Shown in pieces: positions 1-10,620 of a stretch of 64,000 nt of DNA. Position numbers and translations under genes: made by a program. Position 1 is the first letter of the stretch, and each line of letters starts with the position of its first letter. The notes beneath the pieces are model-generated. The model searched no databases. It saw only the letters and a list, made by a program, of their open reading frames with translations, and was not told where the DNA came from. This stretch comes from Carettochelys insculpta (taxonomy: Eukaryota > Chordata > Testudines > Carettochelyidae). The DNA is taken from positions 21,831,098 through 21,895,097 of the forward strand of contig NC_134138.1 in the NCBI RefSeq assembly GCF_033958435.1. Reading direction: 5' to 3'.

Positions 1-337
1 CCAGGCCCTTGGACTCCTTTCTCTACCTCTCCATTCATGTTTGACCAATAACTCAGGAGCAATCGCTGCTGTTTTGGCTGTGGCCTCAGTGCTACCTGCT
101 CTAATAATAGAATTGTCTCATTCATTGGTTTCCTATTCTGCACTTCCAAAGGTGCCACATTGAAGTCTGCCTTTTCAGTTCTGAGTGGTCTGTTGTTGAG
201 GGTGATATCTCCGGAACCAATGATACGTTCAATGCAGACCTCATATTCAGGATCAGTACTGAGTCCAGCTTCAGTATCACCATCTGTTCTGTTGCTGAGT
301 GGAACTGTGATTCCTCTTTTGATAATTAACACATTAA
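1..337 (-). other. Edge-truncated open frame of about 112 codons, unidentified
   Basis: Read on the minus strand from about 337 down to base 1, one frame has no stop for roughly 112 codons and leaves the window still open. It has no obvious start codon, and its upstream end coincides with the start of the MITE at 338, so any N-terminal part was either separated by that insertion or never existed. The inferred peptide has mixed, protein-like composition, with short stretches such as GSGDITLNN and LLEQVALRPQ, no membrane segment and no motif I can place. It could be an exon, a processed pseudogene, part of an unrecognised transposon or chance. I do not assign a function. Confidence 0.3.
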
Positions 338-660
338 GGCCATGTCTACACTAGCAAGTTCTTTCAAACTATTTTTGAAAGGGGCTTTTTTGCAATACCC
401 AGTGGAGCATCTACACACAGTGTTCTTTCAAAAGTGCTCTTCCACTCCCATTTCAGGAAGAGTACCTTCTTTCGAAAGAAAACGTATAGATGCTCCACAG
501 TCCCTCTTTTTCAAAAGAGCAGTCCTCATAATGCCTGATTTTTCGATCCCTACCCAGTTCTTTTGAGAAAGTGGGAGTTGTGTGGAGGCTCTCTTTCAAA
601 AGAGCAGATCACTCTTTTGATCCACTTTCTTGTGTGTGGACTCGCTCTTTAAAAATTATT
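338..660. mobile_element. Harbinger-type MITE, old
   Basis: The stretch starts with GGCCATGTCTACACTAGC and carries repeated TTTCAAAAG/CTTTTGAAA and TTCGAAAG blocks. Its internal sequence around 430-530 resembles the left arm of the autonomous Harbinger copy at 46.3-46.4 kb, including an AGATGCTCCA block and a CTCTTTTTCAAAAGAGCAG-like block. The right end is blurred, near 640-660. It is non-coding. Confidence 0.55.
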
Positions 661-671
661 TCTTCCGGGAG

Positions 672-960
672 AAAAAAGCAGTCATTGTAGCACTTGAAAG
701 ACTAACAAAATACTTCATTTGGTGATGAGCTTTTGTGGGACAGACCCACTTCCTCAGATAACAGCCATACCAGAACAGACCCAATATATAAAGCACAGAG
801 GTCCAAAAATTGTTCCTGCATTTGGAGAGAAAGATGATGTCTGTCTGGATCTGGGCGAGTTTTTTTCATCTGGTTGATGGATCTCCATTCCAAATGGTTG
901 AATGTAGTGCCTTGCATATTCTAGAAGGACTTCTTTCAAAAGATCTCTGTAGTACATACG
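672..960 (+). repeat. Dispersed repeat with 'agactaacaaaat' module, variant 1
   Basis: The block CAGTCATTGTAGCACTTGAA, then AGACTAACAAAATACTTCAT and GGTGATGAGCTTTTGTGGGA, closely matches a reverse-oriented copy at 15.19-15.26 kb. It is related to the 'agtcctgtggcacc' family seen at 25.3, 30.4, 42.1 and 51.7 kb. This family is common in reptile sequence, but I cannot place it in a transposon class from sequence alone. Confidence 0.45.
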
Positions 961-1225
961 TAGCCTAACTGTTCTGCCACTCCATATAGGTTTTCATATT
1001 GGTTAGTAGCTCTCCCAATGAATGAAGCTTTGAGCTTACAAAGTCCTTGTGGAAGAGCTTTGTTGCCATCTATATCGATGAGTAGTGATAAAATGTTACA
1101 TCCGTGTGCAGGGTTTCAAGTGCTTCTGTATGCTTGCAGCCCTTAACTGTTGCTGTTGCAGAAGCAGATGGTAGATCATGGCACACAAGAAGCAAGTCCA
1201 TGTGTAAGGACAGGGACTCTAAGGC

Positions 1226-1615
1226 TAGAGTTGGTGTAGATTAAAAATTATTCAACCTCATCATTACAGGTGCTCACTGCAAATAAGCAAGCACTGTTGT
1301 CTAAATATTACTTCATTTGGGATGTTGTGTCCAAATTCACTGATAATTTGTTGGAAAACTCCAGGCAAATGTTAAAGGTGTTCATTGTGAAGGGTTCTAT
1401 GGTGACCAAAATGGTATTGTGATCAGTACTGGATGTAGCAGACACTTCCTCCAGTATTATGGCATCCACTATGACTGAGAAGGGCCTCTTGGTTGTAGAA
1501 TTCTGGCATTGCCCTTGAGAATCAGGAGAGCCCAGAAGACTTGGTTGGGTTTTGCATTCTGACAAAACTGGTGAGACTTTGCATTCTTTTAAAGACTGCA
1601 ATGCAACATTATGTT
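1226..1615 (+). pseudogene. DIRS ORF1 (gag-like) remnant
   Basis: Plus-strand frames give peptide fragments such as ANKQALLSKYYF, FTDNLLENSRQM, LDVADTSSSIMAST and HSFKDCNAT. These line up in order with the conserved part of ORF1 in the younger DIRS copy (about 10.2-10.6 kb), which carries LMDFLTEDKK, LDVADTAARSTAT and HSSKDSRTILRTLG. At least three stops interrupt the reading, so no product is possible. The role of this gag-like protein in DIRS elements is not well defined; by analogy it is a structural or nucleic-acid-binding protein. Confidence 0.65.
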
Positions 1616-2009
1616 AATAGGGTTTATTTCCTGGCCTCAAATAGACATGATAGGAGTCAGGCACAAAGCAACAAATACTGCTTGCAATGGTTCTGAGAGT
1701 TCTGTCTTGTTGGGCATCAAGACTTCTCCAGGAAGAATCACAGGTTACAGATCAGAAGACCTGGGAGCATTTTAACCAGTCACCTCAACGTCTACAAATG
1801 TTGAGCAAGCAGCCATTTTGACTGTCATTCTGGACAGCATTTCATTTGCAACCTTCCCTCCCCAGCCTCTTCAGTTCAGGGATGGGCAGTCTCGCTTTCA
1901 CAGTATGCGGGACAGAGTATCTATGAACAAAAGGGTCTTAAGGACCATGAGATGGGTTGTCACCCAATTTCTGCACATCTCCCATTTCCCACCTCCCTCC
2001 CCATCTCTT

Positions 2010-2800
2010 CTCACAAGCCATTGCTCCGTCAGCAGGTCCAGACTCTCCTTCAAGAGCTACAGAGGCTATCCCCCAGTAGCATCAGGGAAAAGAATTCTTC
2101 TCCCAGTGTCCCCTGGTCACCCAGTCCAATGGAACAATGAGATATATTTTCAGTTTCCATGGTCTGAGTGAGTACATCAAATATGTGAAATTCCATATAG
2201 TGAGCCCTAGATTTTATTCTTCCCCTGCTGAATCACAACCACCAGTTTGCTGTACTGAATTTTACACTTCCTTCTTGTGGCTATCTTTCCAAGCCACAGA
2301 AGGTTCCTGAGGTTTGTCAAGGCAGACTGATGTTTGCAGTACACTGGGCCCCCATTTGGGCTACCCTTAGTGTCATCTGTTTTAACCAGATACATGGCTG
2401 TAGTGATGGCAAATCTCGGGGGGAAAAAAAAGGAATTAATGTTTTCTTGTACCTGAATGATTGATTGAAGGACAAGTCCAGAGAACAAATACTCTTGCAT
2501 TTCCAGTTCTTGATTCACAGAGTCTGATTTTATTTTAATCAGGAAAAGTCAACATTTATTCTAATGTAAAAAACAGAGCTAATTGGGTTCCTGCTAGGTG
2601 CTACAAGTTCAAGGATGTTTCTAGTGAGCAAATAATTTTGAGCAATTTATCATGTGTCTCTGCTGTAGCCCTTCAGCTGCAACCTGAGTATGCTGGAAGC
2701 TGTTAGATTGTATGGCCACATGCACTTTTGTGGTCTAACATAGCAAGATTACATCATCCTCTTCAGAGTTGGTTGAAATTGGTTTATCTCCCAAGTCATC
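2010..2800 (+). pseudogene. DIRS-type reverse transcriptase remnant
   Basis: Successive frames show blocks typical of DIRS reverse transcriptase: LLRQQVQTLLQEL near 2020-2060, IFPSHRRFLRFV at 2281-2316, TGPPFGLPL followed by VLTRYMAVV up to about 2405, a YLND box (second catalytic-box residue altered) near 2450, then NQEKS and LYGHMHFCGL. The order and spacing match the RT of the younger DIRS copy at 10.9-12.0 kb. Stops follow the RFVKAD block and the YLND box, and several frameshifts occur. The enzyme would have copied the element RNA into DNA; this copy cannot. Confidence 0.7.
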
Positions 2801-3080
2801 AGCCACTGGACAGTTTGTTTTGGATATCTTGGACCCTAGCGCCACACAGGTTACAGCTCATTCAGTGAGGGCCCAAGGGACATTGATTGCATTTCCCAGT
2901 GGCTTTTCAGTGAAGGTTTGTTGGCCTGCTACTTGGTCTTCCATACATACTTTTTACCAAGTGTCTGGATCAAAGGCAAAAGTTCTGCAGTTCTTTGAAC
3001 TTCAAGCCCCACCTCTTACCAGTACTGCTCTGAGTCACATTAGTGGACTGCACATCTGCAATTACTCAAAGAAAAGATGA
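2769..3080 (+). pseudogene. DIRS tyrosine recombinase, C-terminal remnant
   Basis: An open stretch of 103 codons contains TAHSVRAQGT, which carries the H-x-x-R pair of tyrosine recombinases, and PATWSSIHTFYQV, which matches the block holding the catalytic tyrosine. The matching parts of the younger copy are AHSTRVMTAS and VTWSFYDTFAKHY. The N-terminal half, with the first catalytic arginine, is absent. Recombinases of this family integrate circular DIRS cDNA without making target-site duplications. Family membership is well supported; activity is excluded. Confidence 0.68.
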
Positions 3081-3090
3081 TTACTGGGAA

Positions 3091-4739
3091 ACTCATAATT
3101 CTGATGCTAAAGAACTGAGGGAGGTTGGGGGATAGTACTGTGGTAAAACAGGCAGGGGAGGGGCTGCAAGGCCAGAAGGTATGAACTCTGCCCAGGAGGG
3201 TATAGCTAAGCAAAGTTCTCTGGCTTTGAAGAGCTGGATGCACCTCGGCAATATACATGGCTTCACCCACAACTGGAAGAGGCACAATATTTCTGTAGCC
3301 ATCCTTTATTAGAGCTGTGTTGATTGACACCTGCTTCTGGAGCTGATGGATCAAATCAGATCCATTCCACTGAGTTTGCTTTTACTTCACATATGGACTT
3401 GACTCTGTCTCCACTCCTTTAGATTGTTTCACCCAAAGCCTTTTTGTGTGACGTCTGCATGGTCCTTCCTGACAGCACAGCTGAAATCACATTGCGGGTA
3501 TGAGAGCTTGCCATCCTGATGATTTTACCACCATTGCTGATCAGAGGCAATTAGTTTTGCCTCTTGCCTTGTTACAGTGAATGTTATCTAGTAAACAATT
3601 GCAGGACACACAAACCCAGTCCCTGTTGTGCTTTACTGCTTCTTGTTATTACTGGAAATAAAGCATGTTGGAGGGAAAGCCTTTTTGGAGCATATGTTTT
3701 AAAGTGTAATTTGTCAGACCCCATATAAGATCTCATTACAGAAGACTAGAGGTTAGAATAGAGTAAATCCAGCAGGGACGCTATTGTTTAAGGGCTTAGT
3801 GTATCAGGTTTTTCTTTCTGAGCTGCTTGAAAAACTGATGAAAACAATGAGGCCTTTCAAATCTGACTGCTCTGGACAACTCTACCTTTTTTTGCTCTCC
3901 TGCCCGTCATGCCTGTACACACCATTCCTTTTTAGCTTGAGAATAATTAGTTTTTCTTACTCCTTCAAACCTTTCTGGTCTGTGATTGCACTAGGCATAG
4001 GCAACTGGGAAGAGAGCCTGTAACTGGCATGCTTTTGATTTTGCCGGGCTCTCACCCAAGAGAAATGAACATCTGGCAGGCCTGCTTCAGCTGTTCAGCT
4101 TCTGAACTGGAAGCATATTGGTGTCTCTGAGCTGCATGTACAACAGACAGTCTCTTGTAAATACTGTTTATTTTATGCAGCTATGCTGTGGTGTTCCTGT
4201 TCGTCCTATAGCTACGTGAGGTGTGTTTCACTGGCTTTGAAAGAGGGGACAAGCAGATTGCAAACGTCAGCATTTAAATTGTTACAGCATTCTTACTATT
4301 TGCCTGTATGCCTAACCAGTACAATATGTGGTCTCTGTTCCCCCTGCTATGTGGCTTGGCTCACGTGAGGGGAATACCGATATCATCTTCTGCCAGCCTG
4401 TAGGATGGAAATTCCTCAGGCAAGCCATGGTTTGTGCTAAAGACCCTCTATTCAAGTCTTAAAGTCTGGAGTAGGCCTATACTATAGAAATCCAGGTAGC
4501 ATGAGTGGAAAGATACCTCGCAGGGGACCTTCTCTCTCTCACAAGACCCAGAGAGGCATATCCCAGCTCAGGCAGAAAGGGCCTTGAAGTCTGAAGGGAG
4601 GAATAGCTGCCTCAGCAACTAGAGGCCCTCCCGGTGGAAAGCAATCGTTAGTGCTTTAAATCTTCTAGATGAAGCCCCCCAGATGCACCAGTGTGGAGGC
4701 ATCACCACATCCCGTATCCTTTCTTGACATGAACTGGTC
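3091..4739. other. No gene seen
   Basis: Short open frames only, with no recognisable protein. The first few hundred bases may still be the right end of the old DIRS-like element, but no terminal repeat is visible. Confidence 0.5.
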
Positions 4740-5640
4740 ATTGTGTATCTGTTTTGTTTAACATGCAGAGAAAATCACCTGTACTAGAGATAAGACGTTC
4801 TATAAGCTATGGGCGGGGATACTCTGTAACCTTTTTAGATTATTGGCTTACTGTGCTCATTTCATCTTGCTACGAGAACCTATCCAGGGGTGGGTGACAC
4901 CCATGTCGTAGTTTCCCCCGCCCATCAATAATCTATATAATTAATTGTAATGTCTGGCAGTGCTTCACTGAGTCCTGATGGGCGAAGTGGCCCTCCACCA
5001 GCATTGTGTAATACACCCTCCTGCTTGCTTCATACACGGTGTCCAGACTTTGTTCCAACACAGCTACTACTGTTGTTCAACCTCTTCCTTCTGGCGCCTG
5101 CTTGTACTTAGTCCTGTCACTCTCCACGGCTCCTTATCTCCTCCACTTCTCACCCAGCAGTGAGCCAGTAGGAGAGACGTCTTTATATAGCCAGTCTCAG
5201 CTAGTTCTTTATTGGCTACAGCTGTCCTGCTTAACCTGGTTCCCTTGTGTCCACCAGCCTTCTAATTGGTCCCAGGTGTTTTAACTGACCTAATTGCCCT
5301 GATTGCTTCTAGCAGGTTCCTGCTGGTTCTGGATCAGCCCTTGCTAACTTATTTTGGAAACAGACTTATTCAGGGGTTGATATATCTCTTCTTTATTGCT
5401 CTTCTGTACCCATGGCCCACCAGGGACATCAACTGGAGTATTCTCCATAGAGCAGCGAGCATTTCGGTGTTCTTGGTCTGGTTCAGCCCTGTCCCCGACA
5501 CCTGTTGGTTTTTGTGGTGTGAGGGGGAGCCTGGCATGTGCCAGGCTATTGCCCCTCTTCTGGCACCTCCAGAACCTCTTGCTGAGGTTCTGGCTGCACT
5601 TCTCCCCACACCTTTTGATCTTCTCACACCCCATTCATGG
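4740..5640 (-). mobile_element. Possible LTR-retroelement remnant
   Basis: This stretch combines a TTTATATAGCC box near 5183, C-rich blocks and phrases that resemble turtle LTR sequence read on the minus strand, with a second TATATC motif near 5385. A 186-codon plus-strand open frame at 5266-5826 crosses it but looks like composition-driven read-through. There is no clear TG...CA boundary, no primer-binding site and no gag/pol homology, so the assignment is weak. Confidence 0.22.
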
Positions 5641-5689
5641 CCCCACAAAGTCACAGGACGTCCTCATGGCCAAGGCAGCCATTTGGGAT

Positions 5690-5905
5690 GTCGATGTTTG
5701 CGGGGTTCTTTAGAAAAGGACCCCTGTGTAGACGAGCTACATGGGCGCGAAACTCATCACTTTCAAAGTGCTGCAGCTGGTGGCATGCTAATGAGGCACT
5801 GGATATTCATTTCAGCACCTCATTAATATTCTTCAATTCGGATATTAGCATGCCTATTTCGAGGTTTTTCGTAGGTGCAGCCTATGTGTAATAGCAGCTC
5901 TGCTG
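5690..5905. mobile_element. MITE fragment, 34.5-kb family
   Basis: It contains AAAAGGACCCCTGTGTAGAC, two oppositely oriented ATTAGCATGCC/GGCATGCTAATGAGG blocks and a TTTCGAGG end. These correspond to one half and the loop of the foldback MITE at 34,537-34,825. The left end is lost. Confidence 0.5.
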
Positions 5906-7159
5906 CAATGCTTGATGTCTTCAGCATATGGAGCACAGCATAGGAGAGAAATCTGTGATGGGTGATTTCTCACAACAAAGGCTGTCGTGCAGAGCAAGCA
6001 ATGGCAGACAAGTAAGCTGGAAGCGCCAGGGGAAAGAGGACTTTGATGCCAAGAGGTGGCTGGCAGGACGTTTTCCACATTTCTAGGACGCCCTCTGCCA
6101 TGTTCTGCGTTCCCATAATGCCTAGCAACTGAAAAATAAACCAGATATTGTGGGATGCCTACCCACACTGCTTTGCTCTTCTGTTGATAGGGAATATAAA
6201 AATGAGTCCACAATATAACAGAGGGTGGCAGTGGAGCCGTGATTTAGTGACTTTTTTTTTTCTCAACGTCTGCATGTTGACATCACTTTTGTTTCCAAGA
6301 CATAGCCTTAAAGTAGTTAGTTCTTCCCCACTTTGGCCGTCCTGAATGTGACTTGCCTGTGCCCACACTTCCTTGACCATCTGGGGCTGGAGTCTTCTAT
6401 CTCCTGTCTTCCTGCAAGCCTCACATACATAAAGGACAGTTCTTTTCAAAGGAAACAATTTGTGTTACAAAGGAATAGGCAGAATTTACTACAGTTACAG
6501 AGTTCAAAAGTCAATTTTAAACAGTGGCTTACTAATGTACAATACCTATAAACAATTTATTACTAACTTATAATACTTAATACAGAGTATATTCTAATAC
6601 CTAGAAGCTGCTACAAAACAAAGCTTATGGGGAAAAAAGTCTATATATACTATAAGCTATATAAAACTATATAAAAGAAACTCAACATGGTGTAGTGGGG
6701 ACACATCATATTGGAAACCTCGGATGATGAGCAGGAGCTTCAGAATTTCTAAGTGAGGAAACAGCCTTTCATGGACAGCATTCCCCAAACTAATTTGGCC
6801 ACGGAACACTTTTGGGTTTGGAGTATATTGACAGAACACTGTACCTGCTGGTCCGGAGGGGGGAGGGTTTCATACTGAAAAATTACTGCACGTAATGCTC
6901 AAAAGTTAATTTTAGAGAGTTAGTTTTTTAGATGTCTTTTAGTTTACAAAGAACAAAAAACAGCAAGAGAAAATCATCTGAATGAACAGGTAATGTCCTT
7001 CTGATAGAAGGATGGTTAGGAACCCTATATATAAGTAGAAATATTAAAAAGTACAAACCCAAAACATCAATATAACAGACTAAAGAAAGATGTGTTGTTT
7101 GAACTGTTTAGGGGCCATTATTCAGACCCAGATCCCGGGAGTTTGCACACACAAAAGAT
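5906..7159. other. No gene seen
   Basis: AT-rich sequence with short open frames and no recognised domain. No repeat with clear ends was identified. Confidence 0.5.
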
Positions 7160-8078
7160 GAGTGAGTATGCTATCACCTTTGGGAAATCATGGAGACAGG
7201 AGAGATTCCAGAAGACTGGAAAAAGGCAAATATAGTGCCCATCTATAAAAAATGGGGAATAAAAACAATGCAGAAAACTACAGACGAGTCAGTTTAACTT
7301 CTGGGCCAGGAAAGATAATGGCACAAGTGATTAAAGAAATCATCTGCAAACACTTGGAAGGTGGTAAAGTGATAGGGAAGAGCCAGCATGGATTTGTAAA
7401 GAAAAAAATCATGGCAAATGAATCTGATAGCTTTCTTTGATAGGATAATGATCCTTGTGGGTAAGGAAGCAGCGGTGGATGTGGTTTACCTCGATTTTTA
7501 GTGAGGCATTTGATACAGTCTTGCATGATATTCTTATCGATAAACTAGGCAAATGCAACTTAGATGGGACGACTATAAGGTGGGTGCAAATCTGACTGGA
7601 TAACCATACTTAGAGAGGAGCTATTAATGGTTCTCAATCCTGCTGGAAAGGTATAACAAGTGGGGTTCTGAAGCGGTCTGTTTTGGGACCGGTTCTTTTC
7701 AATATCTTCATCAACGATTTAGATATTGGCATAGAAAGTACGCTTATTAAGTTTGCAGGCACCAAGTTAGGAGGGGTTGCAACTGCTTTGGAGGATAGGG
7801 TCAAAATGATCTGAACCAATTGGAGAAATAGTCTGGGGTAAACAGGATTAAGTTTAATAAAGACAAATGCAAAGTGCTCCACTTAGGAGCTATCAGTTTC
7901 ACACAGACAGAATGGGAAGCGAATGCCTAGGAAGGAGTATGGCAGAAAGGGATTTGGGGTTATAGTGTACCACAAGCTAAATATGAGTCAACAGTGTGAT
8001 GCTGTTGCAAAAAATGCAACCATGATTCTGGGATGCATTAACAGGTGTGTTGTGAGCAAGACAGGAGAAGTCATTCTT
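7160..8078 (+). mobile_element. CR1 LINE, 5' part (split by DIRS)
   Basis: This is the first half of a 5'-truncated CR1 non-LTR retrotransposon. Plus-strand frames give ENYRRVSLTSGPGKIMAQVI and SQHGFVKKK from the CR1 reverse transcriptase, with stops and frameshifts throughout. The CR1 sequence breaks off at about 8078, immediately after GAGAAGTCATTCTT, and resumes at about 14171 with CTACTCTACTCTGCGCTGG. The two halves join into normal CR1 order, which fixes the DIRS insertion point. Confidence 0.85.
7183..7440 (+). pseudogene. CR1 reverse transcriptase fragment
   Basis: A 62-codon open stretch from 7252, preceded in frame by EDWKKANIVPIYKK and one stop, carries RT blocks 0 to 2 (the NYR-V-L and SQHGF motifs). 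RT of this family primes reverse transcription at the insertion site. The catalytic FADD box would lie further downstream and is not preserved in readable form. Heavily mutated. Confidence 0.75.
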
Positions 8079-8256
8079 CTTCTTGGGGTGGTCCCCGTAG
8101 GTGCTCCACAGTAGGTCTCGGGCTTGCCCTGGCGCTGCAGATTGGAAAATTTTCAGCCGTCTCCAGAAGGTCACGCATGCGCCGATGTGCGCCGGTCTTT
8201 CGCACGCCTTCGATCACATGTGCGATCTGGTCCCCGCCAGTTCCTTCTCAACCGCC
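8079..8256 (+). repeat. DIRS left inverted terminal repeat
   Basis: Reverse-complement match to 13,957-14,136. Shared blocks include GTGCTCCACAGTAGGT (against ACCTACTGTGGAGCAC), GGAAAATTTTCAGC, ATCACATGTGCGATC-like sequence and CCGCCAGTTCCTT. The mismatches are scattered and there are few indels. Terminal repeats of DIRS elements act with the internal complementary region in forming circular cDNA. Confidence 0.9.
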
Positions 8257-8405
8257 AATGGCTGCAGACGGATTCTGCTCCGGCTCCAACGCCTGAGAAA
8301 GATAAAACTGTGTTTTTAATTTTGTTAATCTTGTTAATAGTTATTAGTTGATAGTTTTTAGTTAGCATTGTTAAAGTTGTTCCGTTTAAATGTAAATATA
8401 GTTTT

Positions 8406-8450
8406 AAAAAAAAAAAAAAAGAAAAAGAGAGAGAGAGAGAGAGAGAGAGA
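8406..8450 (+). repeat. Poly-A/(GA)n microsatellite
   Basis: A 15-base A run is followed by GAAAAA and about ten GA units, inside the DIRS leader just upstream of ORF1. Confidence 0.95.
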
Positions 8451-8572
8451 TGATCAGAGGCGGCCGCCCTAAGCAGTCTGCTGTCCTAAAAGCCACGAAC
8501 ATTATCTTTTCCAGGACTGGTTAACTGTTAAGTGCCCTATTAACATTCAAAGACTTAAACGCCTGGGCCAAG

Positions 8573-10620
8573 ATGTCCTTACCAGGGTTTAAGAAATGTG
8601 CGTCATGCCGCAAGGCCATGCCTGCCTCAGATGGGCATAGCGAGTGCATTCGTTGCCTCGGGGAGACCCACGTTCCACAGAAGTGTCCTCACTGCTCCAA
8701 GCTCACAGCCAGAGCCAGAAACGAGAGGGAAATGAGGCTGAAGGTGATTTTGTTTGATAAGGCCCTCCAACCTGGACCATCGGAGAAGCCCCATAAAGAG
8801 GGGTCCTCAGGTTCACACAAGAGGAAGGCGGCTTCCCTAACCATCTCTGTACAAAAGAAAAGGAAGCTTTCCCCAGCTCGATCCTTGACGGTAACACCTG
8901 CGAGCAGGACAAGTGGAGCACAGAGCTATGACCTCCGGGCTGCTCAAAGTGGGATGACTAGCGCACAGCTGTGCCGAGGCCTCCGACCATTAAGCAGTTG
9001 GCACCGGGGGCGCCGCAGGTGCCGGAATTGGCGGCACCGACTCCCATGGCATCAAGCCCTGCGGCACTGATGGCACCAGAACAGGGGTACCCAGCACGGG
9101 ACCCAACGGTGCTGGAGGAAGCTACCCACCCAGCGCCATGCACAGGGGCACCGAGCGCGGCACCCACAATGGTGCCGAGGTCCCCAGCATGGGAGTGGGG
9201 CGGCACCTGCCTCTCAGGGACAGGGAAAAGCAAAGGCCAAAACCCGGCACCGCAACCCGTCCCCGGAGGTCACCACATGGCCGTTATCGCTTAGCTCCCC
9301 CACCGAAATACACCGGGCAGCAACTCCAATGGCCTGCTTCAGACCTCCATCCCCATTCCTTCAACCACCATCCCCCTGGCTCAGACAACCTTCACCAATC
9401 TCCAGTAGGGATCCCTATGAATACTATCACAGAGCATCTCCGCCACTGTCAGCGTCATCACAGAGGTCACGCTCGTCTAGACCCCATGCGTACGCTTTCC
9501 GATCATGGTCCAGATCCCCATCACCGGGCCCTTGCCCCTGCTGTTATGGCCATCCTTACCATACTGAACACCAGCACGGGGGTCCAGATCCAGGGGTAGA
9601 TCCCCACCCACACCTCACCAACACCCCTTCACACAGTCTCACTCCGTGAGAAGAACACAGCCTTCCCAGGCAGATGTTGGTCCACAGGCCCTGGACCTCC
9701 CTTCTGAATCCTCAAAAGGCCAAGCATATGAACAAATCCAGGAATCTGAGGAACTAGAGGGGGTATATCATAGCGACTCCTCTTCATCCTCCCCAGATGG
9801 GGTTGTCCACGGGGATATTTCCCCCTCAGCCGACCTTAGGATATTCCAAGAACTATTCAAGAGAGTAGCACAAACACAGGACGTTCAAATAGCAGAGGTG
9901 CAGGAGAAACATCATAAACTCCTGAAAAATTTAAGACCCCCGGCTTCATCTAAAATTGCCATCCCACTAGATGAAGCGATTATGGAATCGGCCACCAACA
10001 TATGGCACACTCCAGCCTCCACCCCTCCTACAAATAAGAGGGTGGATAAGAAATACTTTATTCCAGCCAGGGGCATGGAATTCCTGTTTAGCCACTCCCA
10101 AACAAATTCCCTGGTAGTCGAATCATCACAGCAGAGATCCAAGACACCCCAATATAAATCAGGAGGGTCAGAAAAAGATGCGAGGAAATTAGACACGTTC
10201 GGTAGGAAGGTCTATTCCTCCTCTACCTTACTACTCAGAATGGCAAACTATGCAGCACACCTGTCAAACCACAACTTCGACAGTTATTCCAGACTTACTT
10301 CCCTCATGGATTTCCTTACCGAGGATAAGAAACTGGTGCTGAAAGCGATCGTCCAAGAGGGCTACGCAGCCTCACGAACAGGAGTTCAGATTGCCCTGGA
10401 CGTGGCAGACACGGCAGCACGCTCCACAGCCACAGTAGTGGTAATGCGTAGGGAATCGTGGCTCCAGACGTCCGGCATTCCCAGGGATCTGCGAACAAAA
10501 ATCGTAGACCTTCCATTTGATAAACAGAAGTTATTCACAGATTCAACTGACTCGGTCCTACACTCCAGCAAGGACTCCAGAACCATACTTAGGACCTTGG
10601 GCATATATACCTCTCTGTAG
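8573..10620 (+). pseudogene. DIRS ORF1 (gag-like), frameshifted
   Basis: The start at 8573 gives MSLPGFKKCASC and a Cys-rich N-terminus (CASC, CIRC, CPHC; pairs of CxxC about 20 residues apart) that resembles a zinc-binding knuckle. The reading shifts frame near 8950-9070 and again around 9290-9650, through a proline/serine/arginine-rich linker. It then runs openly from 9646 to the stop at 10618-10620 as a 324-codon C-terminal domain (LFKRVAQTQDVQIAEVQEKH, FFKLS-type helical segments, LDVADTAARST). The C-terminal domain is conserved among DIRS ORF1 proteins and is matched by the remnant at 1.2-1.6 kb. It is probably a nucleic-acid-binding capsid-like protein. It overlaps the start of ORF2. 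Confidence 0.85.

Larger units (their letters stand above)
1000..3090 (+). mobile_element. Ancient, internally deleted DIRS-like retrotransposon
   Basis: Three conserved DIRS segments occur in the right order on the plus strand: the C-terminal half of ORF1 (about 1226-1615), reverse transcriptase (about 2010-2800) and the end of a tyrosine recombinase (about 2769-3080). Each is readable only by crossing many stops and frameshifts. The methyltransferase-like part and most of the recombinase are missing, so a deletion joins the RNase H region almost directly to the recombinase C-terminus. No terminal repeats were found. It is much older than the DIRS copy at 8.1-14.2 kb. Confidence 0.72.

Noticed and set aside
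5266..5826. 186-codon plus-strand open frame
   Set aside because: Hydrophobic and Pro-rich with no domain; several overlapping frames are open on both strands, which points to composition or an old LTR-like repeat, not a gene.
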